Positions 1 to 8,642 of a stretch of 57,975 nt of DNA are shown piece by piece. A program made the position numbers and the translations under genes. How positions within the stretch are numbered: the stretch's first letter is position 1; each line of letters begins with the position of its first letter. Source of the stretch: Parafrankia irregularis. GTDB taxonomy: Bacteria > Actinomycetota > Actinomycetes > Frankiales > Frankiaceae. Location of the stretch: the NCBI RefSeq assembly GCF_001536285.1, contig NZ_FAOZ01000043.1, forward strand, positions 1-57,975. Direction: 5' to 3'. The notes beneath the pieces were generated by a model. It was not told the origin of the DNA. It was given only the letters and a program-made list of their open reading frames with translations, and did not search any database.

Positions 1-1229
1 CGTGCCCATTCCTTGCGGGAGCGGATGGCGGTGTCGACATCCGTCGCGATGGCGCGCCGGGCGCCGACGGTGGCCCGCTCGCGGGGGATCTCGGCGAACG
101 GGTCCCAGTTGAAGAACCGGCAGGCGTTCTCCCAGGTGATCTTGTTGATCTCCTCGTCGGTCGCTCCGGCGCCGTTCAGCTCGTTGAGGACGAACTCGGG
201 CGCGTCCGGCCAGATCGAGTCGGAGTGCGGGTAGTCGCATTCCCAGGCGATGTTGTCGATGCCGATCTCGCGGCGCAGCTTCAGCGAGGTCGGGTCGGTG
301 ACGTAGCAGGCCAGGGAGTGCTCGCGGAACACCTCGCTGGGCAGCCGGCCACCGAAGTCGCGGCGTAGCCACTTCTGGTTGGTGTAGTGCCGGTCGCAGC
401 GGTCGAGGTAGAACGGGATCCAGCCGATACCGCCCTCGGAGAAGGCGAACTTCAGCCCCGGGTAGTTCCGCATCGCCGGGCCCCACAGCAGGTCCTGCAC
501 GGCCAGCGACGAGATCTGGCAGGCCAGGATGATCAGGTTGTCGATCGGGCCGTCGGGTGCCAGCTTCAGCGCACCGAACCCGGTGCCGATGTGCAGGCAC
601 ATCACGGTGCCGGTGTCGGAAAGGGCCTCGAACACCGGGCCCCAGTAGGTCAGGTCGTGGTAGCTGGGGAGCCCTTCCAGATGTGGCAGTTCGGGCATGG
701 TGACGGCCCGGGCGCCCTTGGCGGCGACGCGGCGGATCTCGTCGACCATCAGCTGCGGGTCCCAGGTGGGCAGCAGCGCGAGCGGGATGAACCGGCCCGG
801 GTACGTGCCGCACCAGTCGTCGATGTGCCAGTCGTTGTACGCCTGGATCATGACGACCGTCAGGGGGTCCTTGAAGTGGTTCAGGTGCCCGGCCGAGAAC
901 CCCGCGAAGGTCGGGAAGCACATCGAGGCCAGAATGCCGTTGCGGTCCATGTCCCGCACCCGGTCATGGATGTCGTAGACGGCGGGGCGCATCTCGGCGA
1001 AGCCTGCGGGATCCTTGGCCCATTCCTCCGGTGGCCAGGAGACGACGGCGTTCAGGCCGCTGACACCGGTGACCCGACCCTGGTAGATCCACCTGTCCAC
1101 ACCGGACTCGTCGGTCTCGACGTGCGGGGCCTGGTCGGCCAGCCCGGCCGGGACGTGGTTGGTGAACATGTCGGGCGGCTCGACCACGTGGTCGTCGATG
1201 CTCACCAGCACCATGTCGTCGACGTTCAT
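1..1229 (-). CDS. Amidohydrolase 2 family protein (3' end beyond window)
   Basis: Metal-dependent amidohydrolase of the amidohydrolase-2 (TIM-barrel) family, whose members hydrolyse or decarboxylate ring acids and related substrates. I translated the minus strand directly: the ATG is at 1229 and 409 codons are open to the left edge, so the C-terminus is missing. The start region reads SIDDHVVEPPDMF (residues 10-22), with the D-x-H-like metal site near the N-terminus. LHIGTG, a SEGGIGWIPFYLDR stretch and CDYPHSDSIWP follow in the order expected for the family. It is the last visible gene of a minus-strand set with a flavin-fold protein, an SDR and a CoA-transferase, suggesting catabolism of an aromatic or alicyclic acid. 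The substrate cannot be read from sequence. Confidence 0.85.
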   Translation of the reverse strand, partial: MNVDDMVLVSIDDHVVEPPDMFTNHVPAGLADQAPHVETDESGVDRWIYQGRVTGVSGLNAVVSWPPEEWAKDPAGFAEMRPAVYDIHDRVRDMDRNGILASMCFPTFAGFSAGHLNHFKDPLTVVMIQAYNDWHIDDWCGTYPGRFIPLALLPTWDPQLMVDEIRRVAAKGARAVTMPELPHLEGLPSYHDLTYWGPVFEALSDTGTVMCLHIGTGFGALKLAPDGPIDNLIILACQISSLAVQDLLWGPAMRNYPGLKFAFSEGGIGWIPFYLDRCDRHYTNQKWLRRDFGGRLPSEVFREHSLACYVTDPTSLKLRREIGIDNIAWECDYPHSDSIWPDAPEFVLNELNGAGATDEEINKITWENACRFFNWDPFAEIPRERATVGARRAIATDVDTAIRSRKEWA

Positions 1230-1330
1230 GACCCTCCTCGACGAGTGAGATGGCCCGGCGGTCGTGTCCGGCCAGGCTTTTTTGGGGGCGCAGGCCTGCT
1301 GCGGTCCGCCGTCGTGTGCTCCGGCGGTTC

Positions 1331-1783
1331 TCACATCTTTCGGAAATCCCAGCTGGTGACTTTCTCCGGGGTCAGCCGCAGCCAGGCGTGCCGCCCGTCG
1401 TAGTGCATCTCGTCGCGGCCGGTGTACTTACGGGCGAAGAGCAGCTCGGGCTTTTCGAGCTCGGCATCCGGCGTGCTGCTCCGGGGAGCCTCTCCGACGC
1501 TTTCGAGCTTTCCGCGGAGTTCGACTCCGTGCAGCTCGTTGAAGGCATGCCCGCCGTCCACGAGGACGGCCACCCGCGGATCACGGGCGATGTCCGTCCA
1601 GCGCTGGCTCTTCACGACCGAGTTGAGCCAGAGCGCGGCGCCGTCCCAGACGAACCACAGCGGAGTCAGATGCGGTCCGCTCGGGCCGGACGTCGCCACC
1701 CGGCAGGTCCGCTCCTCGGCGAGGAAGGCATCGATCTCAGCCGGGCTCATGGCGATCCGGCGGCCCCGACGCTGCTCTTTCAT
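1331..1783 (-). CDS. Pyridoxamine 5'-phosphate oxidase-fold flavin/F420-binding protein
   Basis: Small split-barrel protein (150 aa) of the PPOX superfamily, which binds FMN or F420 and reduces small substrates. The N-terminal half carries a typical pattern: a helix with FLAEERTCRVAT, then GPHLTPLWFVWDGAALW, then SQRWTDIARDPRVAVLVDGG, the strand-turn-strand and cofactor-facing segments of the fold. The C-terminus holds the family-like WLRLTPEKVTSWDFRKM. Length is normal for the family. It sits 101 bp upstream of the amidohydrolase and 76 bp after the SDR, all on the minus strand, so they may share a transcript. FMN versus F420 cannot be decided; F420 is plausible in an actinomycete. Confidence 0.8.
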   Translation of the reverse strand: MKEQRRGRRIAMSPAEIDAFLAEERTCRVATSGPSGPHLTPLWFVWDGAALWLNSVVKSQRWTDIARDPRVAVLVDGGHAFNELHGVELRGKLESVGEAPRSSTPDAELEKPELLFARKYTGRDEMHYDGRHAWLRLTPEKVTSWDFRKM

Positions 1784-1859
1784 CGTCTTCTGTCCCTCGT
1801 GAATGTCGAAGATCTGCTGGGCGGTGGGTCTGCGCAGCCGGCCCGGGGCTTCGGCCAGC

Positions 1860-2684
1860 TCATCGGCCGAGAAGGAATTTCACGACGGGCGTGGCCGGGG
1901 GGAAGGACTCGGCGATACCGGCGCTGAAGTAGCCCGAGTCGGCGGTGAGGGTGATGCCGTTGACGGCCGAGGCGGCGTCACTGCAGAGGAACAGCAGCGG
2001 GTAGGCCTGCTCCAGCGGGGTCGCGGGCAGGGAGCCCACCTCGGCGCGGTAGTCGGTGCCGAAGCCGAGCCACCGCTCCTCGTTCGCCCGGGCGAGGGGG
2101 GTGTCGGTGGGTCCGGGGCAGATCGCGTTGATCCGCACGCCCTGCTTCAGCAGGGGCATCGCCTGGGACGCGACGTAGGCGCAGACGGCCCGCTTGCTCC
2201 ACATGTAGTCGGCCTTGCCGTGGTCCACCGCCCACTTCGTGGCCTCGTCGAAGTCGGTGATGGCGAGGTACTCCCGCAGCAGCGGCAGGTCCGACTCCCA
2301 GCCCAGGCCGGCGGCGGAGGAGATGAAGCCGATGGCGGAGCCGCGGGGCAGCAGCCCGCCGGCGAGAAGGCGGTCGATGAGGTAGCGGTGGCCGATGAAG
2401 TTGATGCGTTCGATGCCGGGGGTTCCGTCGGCGACGCCGGCGGCGAGCAGCAGGGCGTGGACGGGGCCGCCGAGCTCGTCGACGGCGGTGTCGATGGAGG
2501 CGGCGTCGGCGAGATCGACGTGGATGGCCTTGGCACCCGGGAGCGTGACCTCGGCGTAGTCGGCGACGAGCACCTCGGCGCCGGCGCTCAGCGCGAGCTC
2601 CGCGGCGGCGGCGCCCATGCCGGTGGCACCGCCGACCACCAGGACCCGCTTCCCGTCGAAGCGGAAGGCGTCGAACAGCGTCAT
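1860..2684 (-). CDS. SDR family NAD(P)-dependent oxidoreductase
   Basis: Short-chain dehydrogenase, 274 aa, a cytosolic alcohol/ketone oxidoreductase. The Rossmann start is RVLVVGGATGMG (about residues 14-25), with the glycine-rich TGxxxGxG motif in slightly altered form. An acidic VADYAE after strand two favours NAD over NADP. The catalytic pair appears as YMWSKRA, preceded by a serine-containing FISSAAGLGW, and RINAICPGPTDTPL follows. The layout, with an insert between the Ser and the Tyr, resembles coniferyl-alcohol dehydrogenase-like SDRs. It lies 34 bp from the CoA-transferase stop and is probably in the same operon. The substrate is unknown. Confidence 0.85.
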   Translation of the reverse strand: MTLFDAFRFDGKRVLVVGGATGMGAAAAELALSAGAEVLVADYAEVTLPGAKAIHVDLADAASIDTAVDELGGPVHALLLAAGVADGTPGIERINFIGHRYLIDRLLAGGLLPRGSAIGFISSAAGLGWESDLPLLREYLAITDFDEATKWAVDHGKADYMWSKRAVCAYVASQAMPLLKQGVRINAICPGPTDTPLARANEERWLGFGTDYRAEVGSLPATPLEQAYPLLFLCSDAASAVNGITLTADSGYFSAGIAESFPPATPVVKFLLGR

Positions 2685-2718
2685 GTCAGTGTCTCCAGGT
2701 TCTTCGTCGGGGTGCGTG

Positions 2719-3936
2719 TCACGCGACCACGCCGCGGATCTTCAGGTCGAGGACGGCATCCTGATCGAGACCGAGCTCGGCGAGGATCTCGTCGCCGTGC
2801 TCGTTGAACAGCGGCGCGCGTCCCGTCGGCGCGGGCTGGCTGCCGTACTGGACAGGGGCGGCAGCGAGGCGGAACGGGATGCCGGTCGCGGTGGTGCACT
2901 CCTGGACGTAACCGTTGGCGACGGACTGCGGGTCCGCGGCGGCTTCCAGGGTGTCCTGGACGACGGTCCACTGGCCGACGAAGCCCGCCAGCCGCTCGCG
3001 CCACTCGGCCAGCGGGTGCGCCGCGAAGGTGCTCTCGAGGATCGCGATGGCCTCCCTGCTGTTCGCCATCAGGGCGGCGTGGTCGGCGAACCGGGGGTCG
3101 GTCGCGAGATCGGGACGGCGGATGACCTCGCACATCGGTGGCCAGTATCGGCCGGCCTGCAGACAGGTGAAGGAAAGCCAGCGGCCGTCCTTGGTCTGGT
3201 AGTTGCCGGTGAGCGGGTTGGACCGCGGCGCGCCGGCGGGTGGCGGGGTCCATGGAATGTCGAGCAGCAGGGAGAGGGCGAGGGCCTGGCCCATCGCCCA
3301 CATGCCGGTCGACATGAGAGAGACGTCGACCTCGGTGGCCTCGCCGGTGCGCTCGCGATGGAACAGCGCGCCCATGATGCCGCCGGCGATGGTCATGGCG
3401 CCGATGGAGTCCCCGAAGCCGGGCGCGGGCGGAACCGGTACGTGGCCGTACTCGGGCCGCATGACGCCGACGGCGGCGCCGGCCCGGGACCAGAAGGCCA
3501 GCGAGTCGTAGGCACCACGGTCGGCTTCGGGGCCGCGTTCGCCCTGGCCGGTGCCCCGGACGTAGATGATTTTCGGGTTGTGGGCGCGGATGTCGTCGAC
3601 GTCGACGCGCAGCTTGGCCCGCACGCTGGGCAGCTTGTTGGTGAGGAAGACGTCGCAGGTGCCCGCGAGCCGGTAGAGGATCTCGCGGCCGGCCTCGGAG
3701 GTGAGGTCGAGGCCCAGGCTGCGCTTGCCGCGGTTGGAGTGCTCCATCAGCACGTGGACGTCCTTGGGAACAACCGCCACGCCGGACGAGGCCAGCGCGC
3801 GCATCGCGTCACCGCGCTCGACGTGCTCGATCTTGATCACGTCGGCGCCCCAGTCGGCGAGCAGCGCGGACGCCGCGGGTACGAACGTGTGCTCGGCGAC
3901 CTCGAGGATCCGCACCCCCTGCATCACCGCGGTCAT
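2719..3936 (-). CDS. CaiB/BaiF (family III) CoA-transferase
   Basis: Family III CoA-transferase, 405 aa, which moves CoA between carboxylic acids by way of an aspartyl anhydride. The N-terminus GVRILEVAEHTFVPAASALL and ADWGADVIKIEHVERGD is diagnostic. The probable catalytic aspartate is in EATEVDVSLMSTG (about residue 200). I chose the ATG at 3936 because an AGGAG lies 7 bases upstream; a GTG at 3942 is the alternative. It would be the first gene of the minus-strand catabolic operon and would activate the acid as a CoA thioester for the downstream SDR. Two inverted repeats in the upstream region may be operators. Confidence 0.9.
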   Translation of the reverse strand: MTAVMQGVRILEVAEHTFVPAASALLADWGADVIKIEHVERGDAMRALASSGVAVVPKDVHVLMEHSNRGKRSLGLDLTSEAGREILYRLAGTCDVFLTNKLPSVRAKLRVDVDDIRAHNPKIIYVRGTGQGERGPEADRGAYDSLAFWSRAGAAVGVMRPEYGHVPVPPAPGFGDSIGAMTIAGGIMGALFHRERTGEATEVDVSLMSTGMWAMGQALALSLLLDIPWTPPPAGAPRSNPLTGNYQTKDGRWLSFTCLQAGRYWPPMCEVIRRPDLATDPRFADHAALMANSREAIAILESTFAAHPLAEWRERLAGFVGQWTVVQDTLEAAADPQSVANGYVQECTTATGIPFRLAAAPVQYGSQPAPTGRAPLFNEHGDEILAELGLDQDAVLDLKIRGVVA

Positions 3937-4038
3937 GTGCACGCTCCTGTCTCATCTCCGGTGGCGGCCGCGGGGCTCGTCACGGCACGGGCACGAGACA
4001 GTCGACGTGGTAACCGTGGCTGCACACCCACCCCTTAT

Positions 4039-4087
4039 GCGACTAGCGGTCGCTTATCCGTTGGTGAGTATGCGAGCGGCGCTCGCA
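4039..4087. promoter_or_regulatory. Two inverted repeats upstream of the CoA-transferase operon
   Basis: The 3937-4446 gap contains no convincing gene. It holds two palindromes about 100-150 bp upstream of the CoA-transferase start: GCGAC-5-GTCGC at 4039-4053 and TGCGAGC-3-GCTCGCA at 4071-4087. Spacing and symmetry suit a dimeric regulator such as TetR. Assignment to the TetR gene at 6246 is a guess. Confidence 0.35.
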
Positions 4088-4360
4088 CAGTGTCAAGATG
4101 GGCCCGGCGGCCTCGGCGGCGCACCACGTTGGATCGGCGAGCGCCGGCGTATCGGTGGGGCAGGGCCAGCCCAGACCGGCGCACCGTCATCGGCGGCGTT
4201 GCCGCGGGCGTGGCCTGGGCGAGCCTGACCCCGGTCCGGGCGTCAACGAACTGGCTTCGGGGCCCATCAGCCAATCCGCACTGGACGCGGTGGCTGCCCG
4301 CCTGGATCGCGACATCATCGAACTCCGTCACGACATCCACCGTGATGGGAAGAGACGTGA

Positions 4361-4405
4361 CATTGGCCGCCGGACCCGTGCTGTACGCGGGTCCGGCGGC
4401 CAATG
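4361..4405. terminator. Strong stem-loop after SGNH hydrolase gene
   Basis: Perfect inverted repeat with 18-bp arms (4361-4378 and 4388-4405, arm begins CATTGGCCGCCGG) and a 9-nt loop. It lies about 40 bp beyond the stop of the minus-strand SGNH hydrolase gene. It has no T-tract, as is common for actinobacterial terminators. Confidence 0.7.
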
Positions 4406-4446
4406 CGGCTTCGGCAGTGGGTCCTCGACGAGCTGGATGGGTCGGT

Positions 4447-5778
4447 TCAGCCGTGGCAGGTGACGGAGCGGAGCAGCTCCAGGTTCACGGCATCAGCCAT
4501 CGCCTGGTAGCCGGCGAGGTTGGGGTGGAGGTTGTCCACTGAGGCGTAGGCCGACCGAAGAATGGACGGGTTGGCCGGGTCGCGCAGCGCGGCGTCGAAG
4601 TCGACGAAACCGTCAGCGAGCGTCTGCGTGCGGATCCAGGTGTTGATCGTCTGACGGTGCTGTTCGCTGTCGGGTGCGAGGAGAGTGCCGTCGACCAGAG
4701 CGTTGGACGCCGGTGTGATGGTTCCCAGCCAGATCTTGAGGCCGGCGGCGTGCGCACGGTCGATCAGCTGGGTGTATCCGGTGATGAGCTCGTCGGCGGT
4801 CGCGCCGCCCAGGCCCAGGTCGTTGATGCCTTCGAGCGCCAGCACACCCGCGGCGCCGGCCAAGGCCTGGGCGTCGACGTCGAAACGTGAGAGGCCGCTT
4901 GGACCGGTCTGCAGCGGCTGGCCGTCGGTGAGGAGCTGGTTGCCGCCGATTCCCGCGTTGACGACGGAGATCGGAATGCCGCCGGCGTCCAGGCGGCGCT
5001 GAAGCCTGTCGGGATACCGTCCGTTCTTGTCCGCCACCGAGGCGTCGGCGGGGATGCTGAGAGCGGTGGCTCCGACGAAGCCGTCGGTGATGGAGTCACC
5101 GAACGCGACGACCGCGCTGGTCTGGGCGGGAGCGACCACGTCGACTCCGTTGACGAACAACCAGGCGCCGGTCCGTCCGAGATAGCTCCCACCGGACTCG
5201 CGCTGGCTGAGGTCGCCGCTCAGGGAAAGCGAGTAGTAGGACGTCGCGTTGGCGTTCCAGTGCTTGGTCGGCGCGATGTAGATTCCGGGAACATAGAGAC
5301 TGACCGCCAGCGGCTCAAAGGCTGTGAACGTCAGTGAAGCTGGATCGCTCACCACATCCTGGCCGGCGGGAATCGTCACCGAAGCGGAGTTCTGGAAGGT
5401 CAGGGGCACGATGTCCCTCGCCGCGGCGCCGTTCGTCTGCACACCAACCGTGACCCGGCCGAAAGTTACCGGAGTCGTGCCGAAGCGGTTCGACAGGTGG
5501 ATTCGGAGGCTCGATCCGCCCAGGTGCGGAGTCACGATCATCCGGAGTGTCTGGCGGGTCAGGGTCTGCGGAGTCAGGGCGCCGGTGGCGTCCGTGGGCA
5601 CGATCGAGTCCGTGGGGCTCGCGGCCCAGCTCGCGACCCAGTGAGTCCCGGTGCAGCTCGCCGGGGTCGTCGCGGCCGCCGGTGTAGGTGCCGGACCTAA
5701 GCCGAGCCCGACTCCGGCCGCCAGGAGCGCCGCGGCCGCTCCGAGCACGCCTGTTCTCTTTCGTCTGCCTGTGAACAC
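4447..5778 (-). CDS. Secreted SGNH/GDSL-family hydrolase
   Basis: Exported esterase or acylhydrolase of the SGNH family, about 443 aa. The N-terminus is a signal peptide: TGRRKRTG followed by an alanine/leucine-rich core (GAAAALLAAGVGLGLG) and an Ala-rich cleavage zone. Block I is VVAFGDSITDG with the nucleophilic Ser, block II is around NAGIGGNQLL, block III is EGINDLG, and block V is DNLHPNLAGY, which supplies Asp and His. An N-terminal beta-rich region of about 200 residues precedes the catalytic domain, as in larger actinobacterial members. I chose the GTG at 5778, 12 bases after AAGGAG; the open frame reaches a TTG at 5790. It is transcribed alone and ends at a strong hairpin. Confidence 0.88.
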   Translation of the reverse strand: MFTGRRKRTGVLGAAAALLAAGVGLGLGPAPTPAAATTPASCTGTHWVASWAASPTDSIVPTDATGALTPQTLTRQTLRMIVTPHLGGSSLRIHLSNRFGTTPVTFGRVTVGVQTNGAAARDIVPLTFQNSASVTIPAGQDVVSDPASLTFTAFEPLAVSLYVPGIYIAPTKHWNANATSYYSLSLSGDLSQRESGGSYLGRTGAWLFVNGVDVVAPAQTSAVVAFGDSITDGFVGATALSIPADASVADKNGRYPDRLQRRLDAGGIPISVVNAGIGGNQLLTDGQPLQTGPSGLSRFDVDAQALAGAAGVLALEGINDLGLGGATADELITGYTQLIDRAHAAGLKIWLGTITPASNALVDGTLLAPDSEQHRQTINTWIRTQTLADGFVDFDAALRDPANPSILRSAYASVDNLHPNLAGYQAMADAVNLELLRSVTCHG

Positions 5779-6245
5779 GGCAACTATCAACTCCTTCGCC
5801 TCAGGGCAATTGAATGCGCGGCACTTTCCGCAGTCTTTCTCCTGCGTATGTCGCCGGGCAGTTCAGGGATCATAGGGAGGGAATGTGAGACTCGAAAGGG
5901 GGTCGAGGTCTCGCTTGCGGATACTCCGTTGAAGCCGCGCCGGCCGGGCGCTGTGGTTCATCGGAATGGCGACAGCCGAATACGTTTGCCGGGGTGACGC
6001 ACCGCTGAGGTCTGCTCGTGCGGGTCCGCTGGTCGGCTCGGTTGCTCGGTTGCCCGGTTGCCCGGGAGCCCGGGTGACTGGTCGCGATCCGCGGCGGTCT
6101 CGGCCTTCGGGCGGTGCCCGTTGTTCTCCGCCGGTGCCCCACCGACTCGGTGCGGCCTGCGCCGCCGCTCGGACGTCCCGTCAGTGGCTATCGTGTCCGT
6201 CGAGTAGACGGCGGGATCGGAGCGGTGTGGTGGGAGGTGCCGGGC
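5779..6245. other. Divergent intergenic region
   Basis: Gap between the minus-strand SGNH hydrolase and the plus-strand TetR gene. No coding frame with actinobacterial codon use or a family motif was found. It presumably holds two divergent promoters, but no confident -35/-10 pair is seen. Confidence 0.4.
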
Positions 6246-6890
6246 GTGGCCGAGACCTCCGGGGTCGGGAGCCGGGGCCGGCGTAGCGAACTGCGGGTCG
6301 CGCAGCGGGCGTTCACCCGTGCCCGGTTCATCGACGCGGCGGTGGAGGCGTTCGCCGAGCACGGCTACGTCCGCACCACCATCGATGAGATCGTCCAACG
6401 CGCCGGGGCCACCAAGGCGACCTTCTACCTGCACTTCCGTGGCAAGGCCGACATCCTGGTCGAGCTGAACGGGCGTGTGCTGGAGGCCTTCGACGGCATC
6501 TATGTCGATCTCGGCGACCTCACCCGGGCTCCTACCTGGGAGGGGATCAGGGCCTGGCTGGCGCGCGCCGTCGAACGCTGGGAGCGGGTGCGCGACTATG
6601 TGGCCCCCCTCTGGGAGGGAGCGGTCGTCGAGCCGGAGATCCGGGCGCTCACCGAAGGCGACTATGACAGGCAGGTCGAGTACCTCGCCGCGGCGCTCGC
6701 CGCCGCGCGTGACGATCTGACCCAGGCCGACGCCGAGATCACCGCGGCCATCCTGCTGATGCCGCTGCAGCACTTCTTCAGCAAGTTCATCCACGGCCAG
6801 CAGGTCGACATCGACCGCGTGCTCGACGCGCTCGCCTCAGCCTGGCTCGCGATCATCCTCCACGGCGCCCCGCCGCGATCCCGAGGCTGA
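6246..6890 (+). CDS. TetR/AcrR family transcriptional regulator
   Basis: TetR-type repressor, 214 aa. The N-terminal helix-turn-helix is clear: FIDAAVEAFAEHGYVRTTID, then EIVQRAGATKATFYLHFRGK (roughly residues 25-70). The C-terminal ligand domain is all-helical with no specific signature. The open frame extends 44 codons further upstream, but the GTG at 6246 has GGGAGG 8 bases before it and gives the normal family length. It may control the LLM/SDR operon just downstream or the CoA-transferase operon; both have palindromes in their upstream regions. Its ligand is unknown. Confidence 0.88.
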   Translation: MAETSGVGSRGRRSELRVAQRAFTRARFIDAAVEAFAEHGYVRTTIDEIVQRAGATKATFYLHFRGKADILVELNGRVLEAFDGIYVDLGDLTRAPTWEGIRAWLARAVERWERVRDYVAPLWEGAVVEPEIRALTEGDYDRQVEYLAAALAAARDDLTQADAEITAAILLMPLQHFFSKFIHGQQVDIDRVLDALASAWLAIILHGAPPRSRG

Positions 6891-7220
6891 TCAGCCCGAG
6901 GTGGCGCTGCTGTTGCGCCACGACGCACAGCGGCTGGCCTGCGGTCCAGTCGGGCTCTCGACCCGGTGGTGCGCCGCCGGGCCCCCTGGCCCCTGCCCCT
7001 CCTGATCCGGCTGGCTGTCGAGCCTGATCCGGCCGGCCACCCGGCGAGATCTCCGCACTGCCCCGATGGCGAGCAGGCCGTTCGTGCGCGCCGCCGCCGA
7101 GTCGCACGCGGCGGCCGGGTGATCTCTGCCCGCTGGGCGCATCCGACGGAGTGCCCAGGCGCCCAGGTGCCCCGTGTCCAGGTGTCCTCTCTCGTTCCGG
7201 AAGACTCGTATGCCATTGAC

Positions 7221-7262
7221 TGGACTCATAGTCCATTTTATGGTCGATAGGTCTTAGCTATC
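7221..7262. promoter_or_regulatory. Palindromes upstream of LLM/SDR operon
   Basis: The 510-bp gap 6891-7400 carries no gene. In its more AT-rich right half are TGGACT-3-AGTCCA (7221-7235) and GATAG-7-CTATC (7246-7262), about 140-180 bp before the oxidoreductase start. They are candidate operators for the TetR protein encoded directly upstream. Confidence 0.4.
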
Positions 7263-7400
7263 GGTCGAGGCAGACAGAGCCCGGGCGGACGTGTGGATCT
7301 CGTCGGCTCACCCCAGCCCCCAGTGGGGCGAAGGGGCGATCCGACCGCAGGAAGCGGCCGGGCCAGGAAGACCGTGACCCGGAACGCAGGGAGCAGATCG

Positions 7401-8642
7401 ATGCGATTCTCGATGATCTTCGAGGCCCAGCTCGCCTCGCCGACGCCCGACCGCGAGCGACAACTGCTGCGGGACTGCGTCGAGCAGGCGGTGGCCGCCG
7501 AGGCCGCCGGCTTCGACGGTGTGTGGGCTGTGGAGCACCATTCGTTGACCCGTTACTCGCACATGAGCGCCCCGGAGATCTTCCTGGCCGCGGTGGCGGC
7601 CCGTACCTCCCGCATCCGGATCGGGCACGGCGCCGTCTGCATGCCGTTCAACTTCAACTACCCGACCCGGGTCGCCGAACGGATCGCCATGCTCGACGTG
7701 CTCTCGGGCGGCCGGCTCGACGTCGGCGCCGCGCGCGGGGCGACCGCGCAGGAGGCGGCGCTCGCCAACGTCGACCCCGAGCGAACCTACGCCGAGATCG
7801 AGGAGGCGCTGCGCATCATCGGCCGGGCCTGGCAGGAGGAGACGTTCGAGTGGCACGGCGCGCTGCTCGACATCGCCGCCCCGGAGGGCAACGAACGGCA
7901 CACGATCCTGCCCCGCCCGGTCCAACGTCCACATCCGCCGTTGTTCCTGGCCTGCACCAAACCCGACACGGTCCGCCGCGCGGCCACCTACGGTGTCGGG
8001 GCTCTGATCTTCGGCTTCGCCGGACTCGACAGCGTCCGGCTGCAGAAGCGGATGCACGCCGAGACCGTCGCGACCCGCACCGGCGAGGAGTTCGTCTCGT
8101 CGGTCGTGAACGACAGCTTCATCGCCCTGGCACCGACCATCGTGCTCGACGACGCCGCCGAGGCGCGCCGCGTCGGGGCCCGCGGCCAGCGGTTCTTCGG
8201 CGAGTCGATCGGTTACTGGGGCGGCCGGCGGCCCACCCCGGCCGGCGACCACACCCACGACGACGACAACATCGCCTACATGCGGCGTCTCGCGGCCGAG
8301 ATGACCGCCCGCTACGACCGAGGCGAGCTGCCGATGGTGAAGGACCGCTCCCTCGCGGCAGCCAGTTTCAACATCGACCACGCCTACGGCGACGCGGAGA
8401 CGGCCGTCGACTACGTCCGCGAGCTCGAGGCGGCCGGTGTGGACGAGGTCATGTGCCTGAGCCAGATGGGAACCGTCGAGCAGGAGATCTGTCTGGAGAC
8501 CATTCGGCAGTGGGGGGAGAACGTGATTCCGCGGTTCCGAGCCCCCGGCACCGGCGATCCCTCCTCACGGCCCGGGATCCGCGCCGCGCAGGAGGCGCTG
8601 GCCGCCACAGCATCCGCCGCGGCTCCGGTGGTGTCGGCATGA
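7401..8642 (+). CDS. LLM class flavin-dependent oxidoreductase (luciferase-like monooxygenase)
   Basis: TIM-barrel oxidoreductase, 413 aa, of the bacterial luciferase-like family using FMN or F420. The start MRFSMIFEAQLASP and the FDGVWAVEHHSLTRYSHMSAP segment (the EHH motif of the alpha-luciferase subgroup) are diagnostic. They are followed by TSRIRIGHGAVCMPFN and RIAMLDVLSGGRLDVGAARG. I took the ATG at 7401, which has a GGGAG upstream and starts at the first beta strand; the frame stays open 36 codons further. The stop overlaps the start of the next SDR gene (ATGA), so the two are translationally coupled. It probably catalyses an oxygenation or dehydrogenation step in a catabolic pathway. 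Confidence 0.9.
   Translation: MRFSMIFEAQLASPTPDRERQLLRDCVEQAVAAEAAGFDGVWAVEHHSLTRYSHMSAPEIFLAAVAARTSRIRIGHGAVCMPFNFNYPTRVAERIAMLDVLSGGRLDVGAARGATAQEAALANVDPERTYAEIEEALRIIGRAWQEETFEWHGALLDIAAPEGNERHTILPRPVQRPHPPLFLACTKPDTVRRAATYGVGALIFGFAGLDSVRLQKRMHAETVATRTGEEFVSSVVNDSFIALAPTIVLDDAAEARRVGARGQRFFGESIGYWGGRRPTPAGDHTHDDDNIAYMRRLAAEMTARYDRGELPMVKDRSLAAASFNIDHAYGDAETAVDYVRELEAAGVDEVMCLSQMGTVEQEICLETIRQWGENVIPRFRAPGTGDPSSRPGIRAAQEALAATASAAAPVVSA

Noticed and set aside
2617-4542. 641-codon open frame on the plus strand across the CoA-transferase gene
   Set aside because: Antisense shadow of GC-rich genes. It has no motif, and the minus-strand frame encodes a complete CoA-transferase.
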